Source of the DNA: Brassica napus
Taxonomy: Eukaryota > Streptophyta > Magnoliopsida > Brassicales > Brassicaceae
Assembly: GCF_020379485.1 (NCBI RefSeq)
Contig: NC_063450.1
Coordinates: 45,474,681 to 45,538,680 of the forward strand
Direction: 5' to 3'
Length of the DNA stretch: 64,000 nt
Shown here: one piece after another, positions 45,296 to 57,211 of the stretch
Layout: the number at the start of each line of letters is the position of its first letter
Position numbering within the stretch: position 1 is the stretch's first letter
The notes under the pieces: generated by a model
Database searches by the model: none
What the model was told of the DNA's origin: nothing
Seen by the model: only the letters and a program-made list of their open reading frames with translations
Made by a program: the position numbers and the translations under genes

Positions 45296-46571
45296 AGAAG
45301 CTACGTAACGTAGTGGGACTCTAAACGCCGCGTTTTAATAGAGCTAGAGAGGTTCTTTATATTAAAACGCCGCGTTTTAATAGAGATTAGTTCTTCACGC
45401 GCCTCTGTTGCAATTTTGTTTCATATCTTGGTTGCAATTTTTAATGTCACTCACGCGCCTCTGTTTCCTATTGCTAGCTGCATTATGATCATCAAGCCCT
45501 TCTTGATTACCCTTTTATCTTAAGGACATCGGTGCTGCCCGTGCTGAGGTTAATCCTTACCTCTTTAAGTTATTTGAGTATCAATACTGGATATGATTTT
45601 TTTTTTTTTTTGTGTAATGTGAGATCAGCCATTTCTAGCTCTTGTACTCTAGTCTTTTTAAATGTTTGTCTAGAGTTTCCAAAATTCCCTAATGCATTTG
45701 ATTGACTCCTGCTTAACATCCACTGTATATACTGGTAGATGTTCGCACTTCGCACCATCTGAAGGACATGTAGATGCTTCATCTTTAAAGAGAACATTTG
45801 TCTTGCTGGAGACCTGTATGGTTGAACAAAACTGGAAGTTATGTTCCCCATGCTTTTGGAGATGCTTAAAGACTGTCTTAGTTCATTGGGTTGGGTATGA
45901 AAACACTGGAAGAAACTCATTCCATACAACCCATAAGATCTTCTATGACGGTTAGTCTAACTTTGCTTACTGTAAACTCACCTATTCATTTAATCACCTA
46001 ACTGAAACTTCTCTTATACTGAGGGAGGTTAACGTTTCAAGAACTTTTTCTAATCCAAAGAGTAATTAGGAAGCCATGTTCAACAGTGTTAGCTGCTACG
46101 AGAAGTATTTATCTTAATCTCTCAGTTGAGATTCTCTGAGGCAGAAGGATCAGATGCCAACGCTGTCTCCTTTCCAGATCAAATTTCAAACTTATTGTTT
46201 CATATGTAGAATTCTGTAAGTTCGAGAATCTCATGTCTAATCAAATTTTCCTGGGTTCTGACACAAGTGAGTTCTGTTTCTGTAGAGAGATCCTACATAC
46301 GTTCTTGGCTGGTGCATGAGCTATGCAATCAGAGAGCATTATGTTCTTGCCTCCACCCACAATCCAAATCCGAAAGGGTATAAGATACTCTTGTTTAAAC
46401 CAATGTGGAACTGCCTCATCCAAATACAGCAATCAATGTAACCCATAATATCAAGAATCACAAGCGCTTTTATTCATATCATAAATATAACAAAGCGTTA
46501 GAGATACACACTCCAGAGGGGATAGCTTTAAAATTTCAGGATACTCAAACTCAATACAATGTTACACTTTA
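45296..46571. other. intergenic between PPR and methylesterase genes
   Basis: Just upstream of the PPR start, AAACGCCGCGTTTTAATAGA occurs twice (45324-45343 and 45365-45384), and CACGCGCCTCTGTT recurs near 45399 and 45453, so a short promoter segment is locally duplicated. Further right are short frames (e.g. 45692-45955) without family resemblance. In Arabidopsis a golgin-family gene (At3g50430, from memory) should lie here; I see no trace of it. Confidence 0.45.
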
Positions 46572-47710
46572 TCAGTTGTATTTTGCTGCTATTTCCTGTA
46601 GCAGTAGAGAAAGCTGTTGAGGCTTGGTGATCATAGCCATGTGACCAGCTTCTTCGACCACTTTCACTTCATTAGGTTCGTAGTTACTAATCATCCACCT
46701 CTGAATCTCCTCTGGAACCACGTTGTCACCTTCGCAGACGATAAACACTCTCTTCCCAGATCCATACCTCTCCTTGGTCAGCAAATCTTTACCTTCCATT
46801 TCCTTTGGGTATAACCTGCTCGGTTTCACCAACGTCATGGCTAGTTCTAGATCCTGACAATCAAAATACATTAGTATATTACCAACAGTAGTCACCTAAT
46901 CTTGGTTTGTAAAACTGATTATGCCATAAGCAAGGCCAGGCAGTCTTTAGTCCCCAAATTTTAAAAACTTAATATATATTTTATGGTCCTTAAATTATAA
47001 TAATTTTTTAATTAAGATTTATACTATTATAATCCAAAAATAAAATTCAGGCTCTGGTCATAGATGGATGTAATGGATGTAAAACTGACCTCTGACTGGC
47101 AATTACTATATGCCTTCTCCTTCATGAAGCTATTACCGAACATAACTGAACTTGGCGGCTGTCCTGGTCCTTCCTCGAATGTAAACTCACAATCCATGGC
47201 GAATCCATCAGGGAGACGTTTGAAATACTACAGACAAACAGAAAGTGACATGCAATTATCAGATAAAATATAGTAGTCCCAATAACTTTATTTTAATTTT
47301 CTTTGAGATTTTTTTTTCCTGGCGACCTCTTGAATGAGAACGGAAGGGGGAGACTCATGGTGTGGCATATAAGCAGAGATGAAGATTCCGACAGAGATTT
47401 TGGTCGGAAACCTTTCCATAGCGAGAGAAGTTCCAATGCCACCATAGCTATGACCAACAAGGACCACCTTCTCTTCCTCAGGAAGAGACTCCATGAAACT
47501 CATCAAAGGCTCTAGATACTCGGAGACAGAACGAACCTCGTCGAGCCGCCTCTCGTCGATACCGGACCCACCAAGTTCAATAGCTGTCACTCGTTGACCA
47601 TTGGCCTTGAGCTTTCCCGCCAGCTTGAACCAGCACCATGCTCCATGACATGATCCGTGGACAAGCACGAAATGGTGGTGGTGTTGTTGTTGCATGTGCT
47701 GTGTTTGCAT
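46572..47710 (-). CDS. MES10: MES-family methylesterase, MES10-like, three exons
   Basis: Exons 47710-47327, 47227-47090 and 46853-46572 join in frame to 267 residues. Introns have GT donors (47326, 47089) and AG acceptors (47229-47228, 46855-46854). It is an alpha/beta hydrolase: VLVHGSCHGAWCW (oxyanion region), nucleophile S88 in VGHSYGG, acid in CEGDNVVPEE and histidine in EEAGHMAM. The second exon reads YFKRLPDGFAMDCEF. MES enzymes hydrolyse methyl esters of hormones such as salicylate, jasmonate or auxin; the substrate of this member cannot be told. The N-terminus is unusual in having a Gln/His run (QQQHHHHF). Position suggests orthology with At3g50440 (MES10). Confidence 0.88.
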
Positions 47711-50700
47711 TTGATATTGTTTGGTAAGTGATGTTATCCTTGTCTATTCGCGTGTGTATATATCATCGGTACAGAAATTTCATTTCTGGTGGAACAGTTT
47801 AATTGTTTTTTAACCGGCTGGAACCGATACGACTGGTTCTAGTTTGGAACATGTGTGGTTTTAGATTCCAACAAGGTAAGAAGAGTAAAACTAAAAAAAC
47901 TAGGATACGAGCTAATTATATATTGGGTTAACGCCTCCTGTGGTATAAGATCTAACTATATTATGAGTTTATTAATGCTAATTTGAGATGGTTTTACTTT
48001 TATCCCTCAATAAGTTAATTATTATCTGATTTAATACAGTGTTTCTTAAAAGCGACTTTATGTTATTTTTCTTTTAGCAACTTTATGTTATTAGTTAATT
48101 GAAAGAAATACTATTTAGACGGTTAAAGATGAGCACGTGGAATACAAGAAATGCAATGCATTATAAAGTGATAAATGTCAAATCTGATACTGTTCAACCT
48201 TTGTTTTGGTATCTTTCTCTTAAAATTGTCAGTGTCAGATCTCTTTGTTAATAGGCTAGGCTATATTACTTATTAGGCCACATTGTAACGTTTCCGAGTC
48301 AATCTTGGCTGCCCAAGCTATAAACTATTTGAGAAAGTTAGACAATATTAGGTGAGATGATTTTATATACTAGCATTGTATGTTTTTTTTTTTTTTGAGA
48401 CATTGTATTTGTATGTTTTATGTTTAGTATTTTGTTTAAGAGAGTGCTTTTTATTTGTGCTTTAAATATGAAAAAAAATCTTCGATTGAATATAGTTTCA
48501 CATTTTCTATTTTAAAAATGTGTTAAATAATATTTTATTAATATATTTTCAAATATATCTAGCTATATTTACTAAGTGTTCCAAAAAAAGAAAGATATTT
48601 TTTTTTGTCAACAAAGAAAGATATATTTACCCAAAAAGGTTATGGATCTCGGTATATACACTTATAAATCTACAATGTGACTCAAGAGAATTTACATAGA
48701 TATTTTCTATTAATGTGATGGTATTCTTCATTTTCAAAATCCTAATCTATTTACCATTTTTATTACTCTCAGTTTTTTGTTTAGTAGTAGCGTCATGTTT
48801 TAAAATTACGACACCAAACAACCAGGACGAAAAAACTCCATAAATCTGAACGGAACTAATCAGAAAAAATAAATTTGAACTGAATCGAGCCCAACATGAT
48901 TATTTAAATGGATCTTGTTTAACGGTATTTCAAATTTTGAGTATCAATTGAACCGAATCCTAAAGCAAACAGATATCTGAAAAGAACTCAAAATATTTTT
49001 TAAGCATATTATATGAAAATATAAACCCGAATAAATATCCAAAATACTCAAATTTTTTAATGCAAACTATAAAATACCGATTACATAAATAATTAATTCA
49101 ACTACTCAGTTAGCTGTATATTTGCTATTTGATCAAATATTGAAGTTATTATGCTTAAAATTTGCATTCTAAGTTTGATTATGAGTAAAATTTGCTTTTG
49201 AAGTTTAAACAATGTTGTTTTATTTTGAAATTCAAATAATATTTCATGCGCTTATAGAGTTGTTAGTGCTTTTTTGTTAACGAGTTGTTAGTTACTTTTA
49301 TGTTTATCTCCTTTGACAACCATTTTTAAATCAAACCACAAAATCTTGACTAGTGTAAATTATTTATAGTTCAAAATTTTGCGAGCTAATGTGTTTACTT
49401 TTGAATCACAAATAAGCATCTAAGTAATCAAAATCTGAATTAGAACCAAATCCAAATTTAAAATGGGTTCAAATGGGTTTATGATGTGTTTTTATATTCA
49501 AACGGATTTTAAAAAAATTGAATCAAAAACTTTAAAATATATAAATGAAGCAAAATTTTATATTTCTGAAAACCAAAATTCAATTTAACTTAAACCAAAA
49601 TCTAATTAAACCCGAACCAACCTCAACCATCGAATCGAAAAAAACACTTTTTCCATCTTAAAACAGAGCACATAAATACCTGAACGCCCATGTTTACTAA
49701 CAACCATAAATATTTTTATCAGATATCAGATTAAAAAATATTATCATTTAAAAAAAACACAAAATACATGTATTCTATTGTAAGAAACATATTTTTAATA
49801 ATACAATTATTTTTCTCAAAAATAAATAAAATATCACCATATTGCAGTTTAAATAACATGATAACATTTTATATATCTAATTAAGTTGACAAATATTTTT
49901 CTGATGGTTATCTAACTTAAATAAGTTCCGTATAATGATTTAACAACCCAAATTACCTCAATATGATTTAATAACCTAAATTACCTCAATATATATATCA
50001 TTTAAAACTATATTTTGAAAGATTGACTGCAAGTGCGTAAATGTGGAACTACAACACGTTTCTTTTAAAGCAACCTTCTGTTAAGAGAATCCAACGATCC
50101 AAGTACAAGTTCTTTCCAAATCAAACTCTCAAAAGACATTTACCGCAAAGAGTAAAAGAAGTAAAAGGCAATCATTCTTTGCGGAAAAGCATAAATGACC
50201 ACCCAATTTTGGAAATTGTCTAAAAAGCTTGAATGCACTAACAAGAAAAGGAGAGGGAAACAAAGAATTGAAAGAGACAACACAAGAAAGTAATTATCTA
50301 TAAACAGTAACATGTCCCAGAAGAAGACTTTTTATGAGGAAGTGGCAAATTAAAAGGAAGAGAAGTTAAACCGCTGATCAGTTGTGAGATCAACGGTTTG
50401 AAGCATCCTCTTGGTCAAGTTCATCTCTAAGAAGCTGCACCAGTCAAGCCACGCAGCTTCTCATGTGAGACTCTCGAGCCTTAAGGAATCAACATTGCAC
50501 AAGGTGGAAAATGTCAAAACTTTTGAGTTATTTACTAAGGATTTTAGAGGTCACAAATTTAAACTGCGTTGGAAACAATCCACTTTTCAGAAAGAGTTAA
50601 ATTACATTGCACGGATCTCGCCATAACTTTTTAATTATTAAGAAATAGAAATTTATTTAAACAAAAAAAGAAGAAGAAGAAATTCTTAGCCTTCATAAAA

Positions 50701-51300
50701 TTTTTAAAAGATTGTTCAAGCAAGGTCCTATTCTGTAGTCATTGACAGAGCCAGATGAGCAAGGAAAAAGTCATTTGCCACATACCTTTTTTTTACAAAG
50801 AAGTCATTTGCCACGTACTCAAAAACGGTGCAAGTTGTAGGAAAACAAGATAGACAAATCACTTTCAACAATAATTTTCAGATGTTTACCATTCATATTT
50901 TTCTTGCTTTTTTTTGGTAGCATAAATTACTTTCTGTTTTCTTTTGATAATTTGGAAATACGTTGAAATCGAATGTTTTAAATTCATTAGATCTGAGTAC
51001 TTTTACCATCTAAAACATTTGATGATAGTCAAATAGAGTGATGAAATAGTTTCACATTCGAGAAAATTTAATTCTTGACTTGAGCTAACATAACAAATCC
51101 TAACAAATCCTCAACAAAATAAAATCCTCTCACATATTTTAAAACTACAAAATAAATAGTGGAAATAAGAGAAGAGAAGACAAATGAGATCCATGTAACA
51201 GCACAATCTTCTTTACAATGTTTTTATGGTCGAAATCTTCATTACAATGTTCTTTCTTATGCAGACTTGATTCTCTTTGAGCTAAGAGGAGATACTTATA
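47711..51300. other. long AT-rich intergenic region
   Basis: No gene family was recognised. Frames at 50041-50223 and 50411-50626 are short, and their translations were not matched. Much of 48.8-49.7 kb resembles degenerate dispersed repeats rich in AACCGAA-like phrases. Confidence 0.45.
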
Positions 51301-51309
51301 CAAATCAAG

Positions 51310-51686
51310 AATATACCTCCACCCTATTTGAGATCCGGTAACACGAAGCATGACTCGTGCAGTTGATCGTGGAGGGTAGACAAGAACCGTGTCGTCGCTG
51401 GCTCGCGCAGCCTAACCAATTTCGCTGCAGAATTGGTCACCGGCAACCAACACACCAAGTTTCATGGACAAACGTGAAGTAATTTCCAACCAGACATTTG
51501 ATCCATAGTTACAGAGTCCACAACGTTATGTACGTCTGAGTATGCAAAATAAAACACGACTCCATCGTACGTCCTCCAATGCAATCCGGTGCATGTGAGG
51601 GATGCGGTCATGGGGTATATATCAGACAACTCATCGGCTCTTTGGGTAACCAAATAAACATAGCAGAATACTAAAAGCATTTCCAT
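51310..51686 (-). pseudogene. unidentified coding remnant
   Basis: A 74-codon frame from 51686 (LSDIYPMTASLTCTGLHW, YDGVVFYFAYSDVHNVVDSV) ends at a stop, and after a frame change a coding-like stretch follows (ARASDDTVLVYPPRSTARVM, then LRVTGSQIGWRY). The composition looks protein-coding, but I do not recognise the family. It could be a small gene, an exon of a lost gene, or chance. Confidence 0.25.
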
Positions 51687-52007
51687 CCGTTGATAAACTC
51701 AAATATATTATTTTATTTTAATATAAAATACGTTTGAAAATTTTGCTATGAGTTTTTTTTTTTAAGTTCTTCTGATAAGAATCCATTTCCATTCTAATTT
51801 CTTATTAAAATTTCCAATAAAAATGTTTTAGTGAATGATCATGTATTTTTGAAGGCTCAAACTCATTCGCTTATTGCTACAAGCTATACCATTTGGTTCA
51901 AGCTTCAAGTTTCAACTTGAGAAATGAAATATTAGAAAATTAAACGACAGTTTTAATTAATTACATCAAAATATAAAAAAGATGGAACAAAATGTATTTA
52001 TTAAGTA

Positions 52008-52267
52008 CTTCCTCTGTTTTTTTAATATAAGTCGTTTTAGAGAAATTATTATGTTTCAAATTATACGATGTTTTCGATTTTCTATGTAAAATTTATCAAC
52101 ACTTAATGTTATATGACCAAGGATAATATACTTTTTATTTTGTTATTGGTTGATTTGTGGTTAGGAAAATAATTAATGATATTTTTTTTAGAAAATATAA
52201 AAAATTAATGATTTCTTAATCTATGTGCTCAATTCTAAAACGACTTATATTAAAAAAACGGAGGGAG
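52008..52267. mobile_element. Stowaway-type (Tc1/mariner) MITE
   Basis: TA at 52006-52007 and at 52268-52269 flank 260 bp with ends CTTCCTCTGTTTTTTTAATA and, on the right, TATTAAAAAAACGGAGGGAG. The CTCCCTCCGTTTTT type of end with a TA target is diagnostic of Stowaway MITEs. Fragments of similar ends occur near 56660 and 59340. Confidence 0.85.
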
Positions 52268-52764
52268 TATCAACCACAGAGAGAAAACCTTAAATCAATC
52301 AGTCTAATAACCAAACAAATTTCTTTCAATTGGTAACTTTGGGTGCAAATAGTTGCTTAATTAGATTTAGAAGAACGAACTTCAATGTAGTTACCAATTA
52401 ATTACCAACCACACTGGACTCTGCTGAAATCATATCATTTAATTATTTTTGTACATGTTTATATATTTCACTAAATTCAATCTTCTTCAAAAGAAATTCA
52501 CATGTTATACAATTTTCTGTTGTACTATCTATTTATTTATTTAACCCTTTCATTACTCAGGAGTCAACACCTTTTGTAACCAGGGGATTAGAAAAAAGAC
52601 TATATCTAACTTCAAATAAAATTTGCAATTTGCTACAGATTATATTACAGTTACCCATTTTTATTTCGTACGGTTTTAAGGCCCTTTTATCAATTAAAAG
52701 GCCTAGTTAGATTCTTTAGTAGTTTTGCACTTTTGCTCCACGTGCTTGAATTAATGATTTCTAA

Positions 52765-52993
52765 GAGCATGATTATCCGGGGTCTTTAGTGGGTTTTTTA
52801 GTGCGTGGGTCCCCACAAAACTCTTAAAGATCGGTTACAAAAACTACTAATTAAGAACCGATCTTAATGAGTTTCTTACACTGTTCGCGGGCCCCACTAA
52901 CACATGGCGGCCCGCGATTGGGTTGCTTCTTAATTTTTTTTTTTTTTTTTTAAACTAAGAAATCCATCGTGGGTTTCTAAGGAATAATCATGC
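52765..52993. mobile_element. Harbinger-type MITE, copy 3
   Basis: TAA at 52762-52764 and TAA at 52994-52996 flank 229 bp with left end GAGCATGATTATCC and, reverse complemented, right end GCATGATTATTCC. The GC-rich hairpin core is at 52885-52917. No coding. Confidence 0.8.
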
Positions 52994-54040
52994 TAAGGTT
53001 GTGATAGTTTCAACACCTCCCCCGACCTTATCCTCTCCACAGCCTCTCGTTTACTTTTTAGATCTGAGTTCAAACTCCGGCGACTGGACGGCGCTCACGC
53101 GTTCCGACACCGGAAATCTTCGTCTTCTCTTTTTTTTTTTTAGTTATGTCTTTGCTTCTCTTTGGTCTCAGCTATTCTGTCGTCTTGCTTTCGGCACTGA
53201 CATGGTGTGTATCTCCGGTTAATCACCTGCTCGTGTGGAGCGACGATTCCGGCGGTTACCTGCTTCACCTGGAGTCAAGGTACGGTGGTGTGGGCTGTTT
53301 CTTCAGGCGGAGTCGGCTTTGAAGGGCCAGCCTTTGACTGCTTCGATGGGTGGTGTGAAAACGAAGCTCCTCTGTTTATTCTGTGATGTTCTGATGGTGT
53401 AGATCTGTAGCCTACCCTTGGTGTAGGCATGTGAAACGTGGAAAAATGTCATTCCTCTGTCTTTGATGAGGTACGGTTTTTTGAAACAGTGGAGCATGGT
53501 CCTTTTCAAGCCTTGTTCCCAATTGAGGCAGTCATAATTTTCTAGTTTTGGTCTCTAAGGATGGTCTCGGTGTTGGTACCAGAACTTGGTTCCGGTGTTT
53601 TCTTTTTTTCTTATGTATGTTTATCGGATGTTAGCGTTTAGTGATCTGTTAGTTGGAGCGCGTCTCAGTCTCGGTGGTTGGAATTTGACAGTTCTGTTGC
53701 AGTCTTCTTTTCTTGGTATCGATTGGCGGGCCGAGGGCAGCAACGATATATTCAGATTACTGTCTTCTGCTATTTAGGAGGATGTTGCAATGAATCGTCT
53801 TATGTTCTATGAATTGTCTTATGTTCTTGAGTAGATCGGTCTAAGTTTATGTGTCTTATTTGTGGTTTATAGTTTCCTGTCCTGCTTGGTATGTTCGTAA
53901 GCTACCCCGATGTGGGTTTTAGTCGCCTTTCCTTGGGCTCTTGTGTTTGGGATGTCCTATTATCCGCCAGTTGATGTATCCAATGTTGTATTCTTCCGTT
54001 GAATGAAAATATTATCAGATGGGAAAAAAAAGTTTGTGAT
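52994..54040 (+). other. non-coding stretch ending in an A-run, possibly retroposed
   Basis: This starts directly after MITE copy 3 and is less AT-rich than its surroundings. It ends with TGAATGAAAATATTATCAG and a run of A near 54030, like the 3' end of a transcript or LINE tail. No protein family was recognised in any frame. Confidence 0.3.
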
Positions 54041-54322
54041 AGTTTTGGGCTTCGGATTGCATTCGTAAAATCGCGTATTGGGGGGGGGGGGAATTTGACA
54101 TGAGCTAAGATACCGACGTGGTTCCACGTCGGCTGCGAGGGAAAAGTTACAATTAAACGTTATCGTAGCTAACATCATACAAATATAAAGTTGTTGATAA
54201 CGAAAAGGTTTGTTCGATGATGTTTGCATTAACAACTATATTGAACCAACTAAACGACTATTTAATTACTCAAATTTGAGATCGTTTGGGTGACCAGACC
54301 AGAGTAAAATAACCAATGTAAC

Positions 54323-55122
54323 TGTAACATACTGATTTCTAATATATGAAAATGCTTAAGAAAATTGATTTGACTACCTATGTCACCAAAGTGCGTTTAC
54401 CTTTTCCGGCACACATCCGTTTAGAACTCCAAAGTTAAACATGTTTGAGTTGGAGTAGTGAAAGGATGAGTGACCTATCGGGAAGTGATTCGTGCGAGTG
54501 ATGCCAAAGTACAGAGAAATGTCATGTGGTGATTGAAAGGTCAGTAAACAAGACTTTCGAACCTCCGAAAAATTAACGCACTGTCCATCGGACGGGATGG
54601 GCCCACGGGCTGAGAGAACGGGCATGGGTGGTCCATTAGCCGTGGGCGGTTGAGGCGTTACAAGTGATATCAGAGCCATGTTAGCCATCTCGGTTCTGAT
54701 CCTAGAGTCGTCTTGAGACATGTCGTTGTGCGCAACGGAAGCATTGCGCTCTGTGAGTAGGGGTCATTTCTAACGTTTCGATTTCTGGTTTATGGAAAAA
54801 CATAAGAAAATTGATTTGGCTACCTATGTCACCAAAGTGCGCTTACTTTTTCCGGCACACATCTGTTTAGAAATTCAGAGTTAACCATGCTTGAGTTGGA
54901 GTAGTGAAAGAATGGATGACCTACATATCGGGAAGTAATTCGGGATATCGTGTGAGTGAGGCCAAAGTACGGGGAGAAGTCAGGTGGTGATTGCAGGGCC
55001 AGTAAACAAGACCTTCGAACCTCCAAAAAATTAACACACCGTCCGTTAGACGGGATGGGGTCCACATGCTGAGAAAGTGGACGTGGATAGGCCCATTAGT
55101 CGTGGGCGGTCGGGGAGTTACA
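54323..55122 (+). mobile_element. Cassandra-type TRIM retrotransposon carrying 5S rRNA-like sequence
   Basis: Two ~345-bp direct repeats (LTRs 54323-54662 and 54769-55122) flank a 106-bp interior. The left LTR starts TGTAAC and both end TTACA. Directly after the left LTR is TGATATCAGAGCC (54665-54677), nearly the TGGTATCAGAGCC complementary to initiator tRNA-Met, and before the right LTR is a purine tract. Each LTR contains a 5S rRNA-like stretch (54410-54504 and 54855-54964: AGAACTCCAAAGTTAAAC, GGATGAGTGACCTATCGGGA). Both features are the hallmarks of Cassandra, a non-coding element mobilised by other retrotransposons. The flank GTAAC on the left has a decayed counterpart CTAGC on the right. 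Confidence 0.9.
54410..54504 (+). repeat. 5S rRNA-like segment in the left Cassandra LTR
   Basis: Matches plant 5S rRNA from about the CCGGAT loop to the 3' stem, with AGAACTCCAAAGTTAAAC and GGGTGACCT-like blocks that hold the internal polymerase III control region. Many substitutions make it an unlikely source of 5S rRNA. A second copy is at 54855-54964. Confidence 0.85.
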
Positions 55123-55935
55123 CTAGCAAATCTCACGATAAAAAGATCTTGCAGTCTTAGCTAAAGAGTCAAAAATTTCATTTTACGCTTTCGGGATATG
55201 TGATATCTTGAAGTCCGGAAAACATATCAGCAGCGTCTTTATCGCTTTCAATTTTGTGGCAAAACTTATCTGAACGTGAGATCCTCCATCATCACGATCA
55301 GATCCTTGCTATCCGTCCCGAAGCTCTGACATGACGTTGTTGAAGCATACTTCTCATTGCCCATCGCAGTGCTTCAACTTCTGAACGTAAAGCAGTTTTC
55401 ACCGCCTTAAGTTCTGTGTCCCCATAAGTTGAATCTTTCTCAAGCTATCCATCCAAACTCAACCACAACCACTTGTGGAAGTCCATGAACCATCCACCGT
55501 GTTTATATTATCCAAGCTTATGACTTGGGATTTCTCATATTATGTTCTTGTGGAATGGGGGTTACCATTTCATTTGCATTGAACCATGCTTGACATATAC
55601 TTTCCGCATATCAAACTAGTTCTAAAGGATCCGTGTCTATCCCTAGAAATAGTTTATCGTTTCGAGCCTTTCAAATATACCAAATTATTCAGGGATAAAA
55701 TTTTTTGTCTACTTTTAGTTTGACGATGCTATTCTTTCTCTAGAAAAGATAGTCCATATTGACATAAATGCTTGATAGCGGAATGATGTTAGGGTTTGAT
55801 GGTGTTGTTGATAGGAACCATGCTTCTAGAGTTGAAGGACATTCAAATATGACATGAGTAACAGTTTCTTCTGATTTACCATACTTTAGGCAATAATTAT
55901 CGCATTTGGCGTGTCAGGTTTTTCGTTACCGCCAT

Positions 55936-57211
55936 CTAACCTGTTAAATGTTTCCATTTAAAAAGTGTTAAAAGAATCATTGGTTCACTATGCATTTTCA
56001 TACGATTTGTTATTGAAAACTTGGTGAAGTTATTTTTTTGTATACATAACAAAAATATATTCTGTTTTAAGTAAAAAGAAATTGAAAATATTTAGGTGTA
56101 GATTTCAGAATTGATATGAAAGCAGAAATTTCATGGATATTTCTGTTTATTTATGTGGTTAGTTAATTTCTCAACATATATTAGATATATACTTAAAACA
56201 AAACTCATAGTTTTATCATGTAATAACCAAAAAAAAAAAAAAACAGTGCAATGTTATTCTTAGGTACAAGATAAGAATCATAGACTTAGAGAATAAAGAT
56301 TGGTAAAAATTTCATTAAGTATTTTAAACAAATGTTTTGTACTTCAAGATGATTTTGTTAAATAATTAAATTTAATTTTGAAAAGAAAATAAATGATTAA
56401 ATAGCATACAAGTGACATTTGAATTCGTGTAAGTTTCACCAAATTTCTTTTTCGAAAACTTTTTTTACCCTCTTTTCTTTTTATTATTATCTTATTTTAT
56501 CATAGAAAATCAAATTAAGCGAGTGACTGATTACAAAGTAAATCATTGAGATTTGCTAACTCTGTATCTTTATCGTAATTTAATAATCACCAAGCTAATT
56601 TAATAATCAATAATCACAAAAATGATGATGAATTTATTGTTCCTCAAAATTAATTCTCTCTCCGTTTTAAAAAGTTAAATATTTTAGAAAAAAAAATGTT
56701 TCAAAAAGATATATTTTTTATATTTTTAATGCAATTTTTGTCAACTAATAATAAAAAAAATTGTGAACTTTAAGAACATTAATTGAATTTCTTGAAGTTT
56801 TATTAATTTAGAAATATAGAAAATATAAAACTATAAAAAACTATGTATTGATAACTAAGTTTTATTATGTTTTATCCATGTTAGAAAACGCGGCCAAGGT
56901 GGCCAATTAAACGGCGGTGCAACGCTCGGTGGAGACCCACCGTGGCGATTCTATGATACTCGGCGAAAAAATCGGATTCATCGAAATAACTCTTTTGGTT
57001 GTTGAAAATTGATTGTTACGTGATATCCCCTATATATTAATTGAGAAACATTTGAAAAATTAAAACCTTAATTTTGTATTAATTAAAAAAAAAACCTAAA
57101 TCCTAGGTGGCACTCTAAATGCCTTCTAAATTCAATTTCAAAGAATTCTAGAGCATCTAATATAAAGTATAGTTTAATCTAATGGTGTCACATTATTCCA
57201 TAATTATATAA
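55936..57211. other. AT-rich intergenic with repeat debris
   Basis: Contains a Stowaway-like end near 56660 (CTCTCTCCGTTTTAAAA) and a GC-richer scrap at 56885-56975. No gene was recognised. Confidence 0.4.

Larger units (their letters stand above)
54270..55935 (-). mobile_element. LINE 3' fragment interrupted by a Cassandra TRIM
   Basis: The minus strand from 55935 carries a degenerate zf-RVT/RNase H region: KYGKSEETVTHVIFECPSTL and IPLSSIYVNMDYLF, later TALRSEVEALRWAM and TARSFYREICY near 55130. On the other side of the 800-bp insertion (54323-55122) the same protein resumes as YIGYFTLVWSPKRSQI and stops at 54270. Several stops and frame changes make it dead. L1-type LINEs of plants end with this RNase H domain. 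Confidence 0.8.

Noticed and set aside
52020..52250. AAGTCGTTTT / AAAACGACTT resemblance to the MULE motif
   Set aside because: These belong to the inverted ends of a Stowaway MITE; the resemblance is limited to AAGTCGT.
53960..54235. Minus-strand frame with a signal-peptide-like hydrophobic start
   Set aside because: It crosses a poly-C/G run and lies just past the LINE stop; no family resemblance, so a secreted peptide cannot be supported.
54383..55136. Paired minus-strand open frames with similar sequence (54383-54721 and 54829-55136)
   Set aside because: Their similarity reflects the two Cassandra LTRs; the conserved signal is the 5S-like sequence on the plus strand, not a protein.
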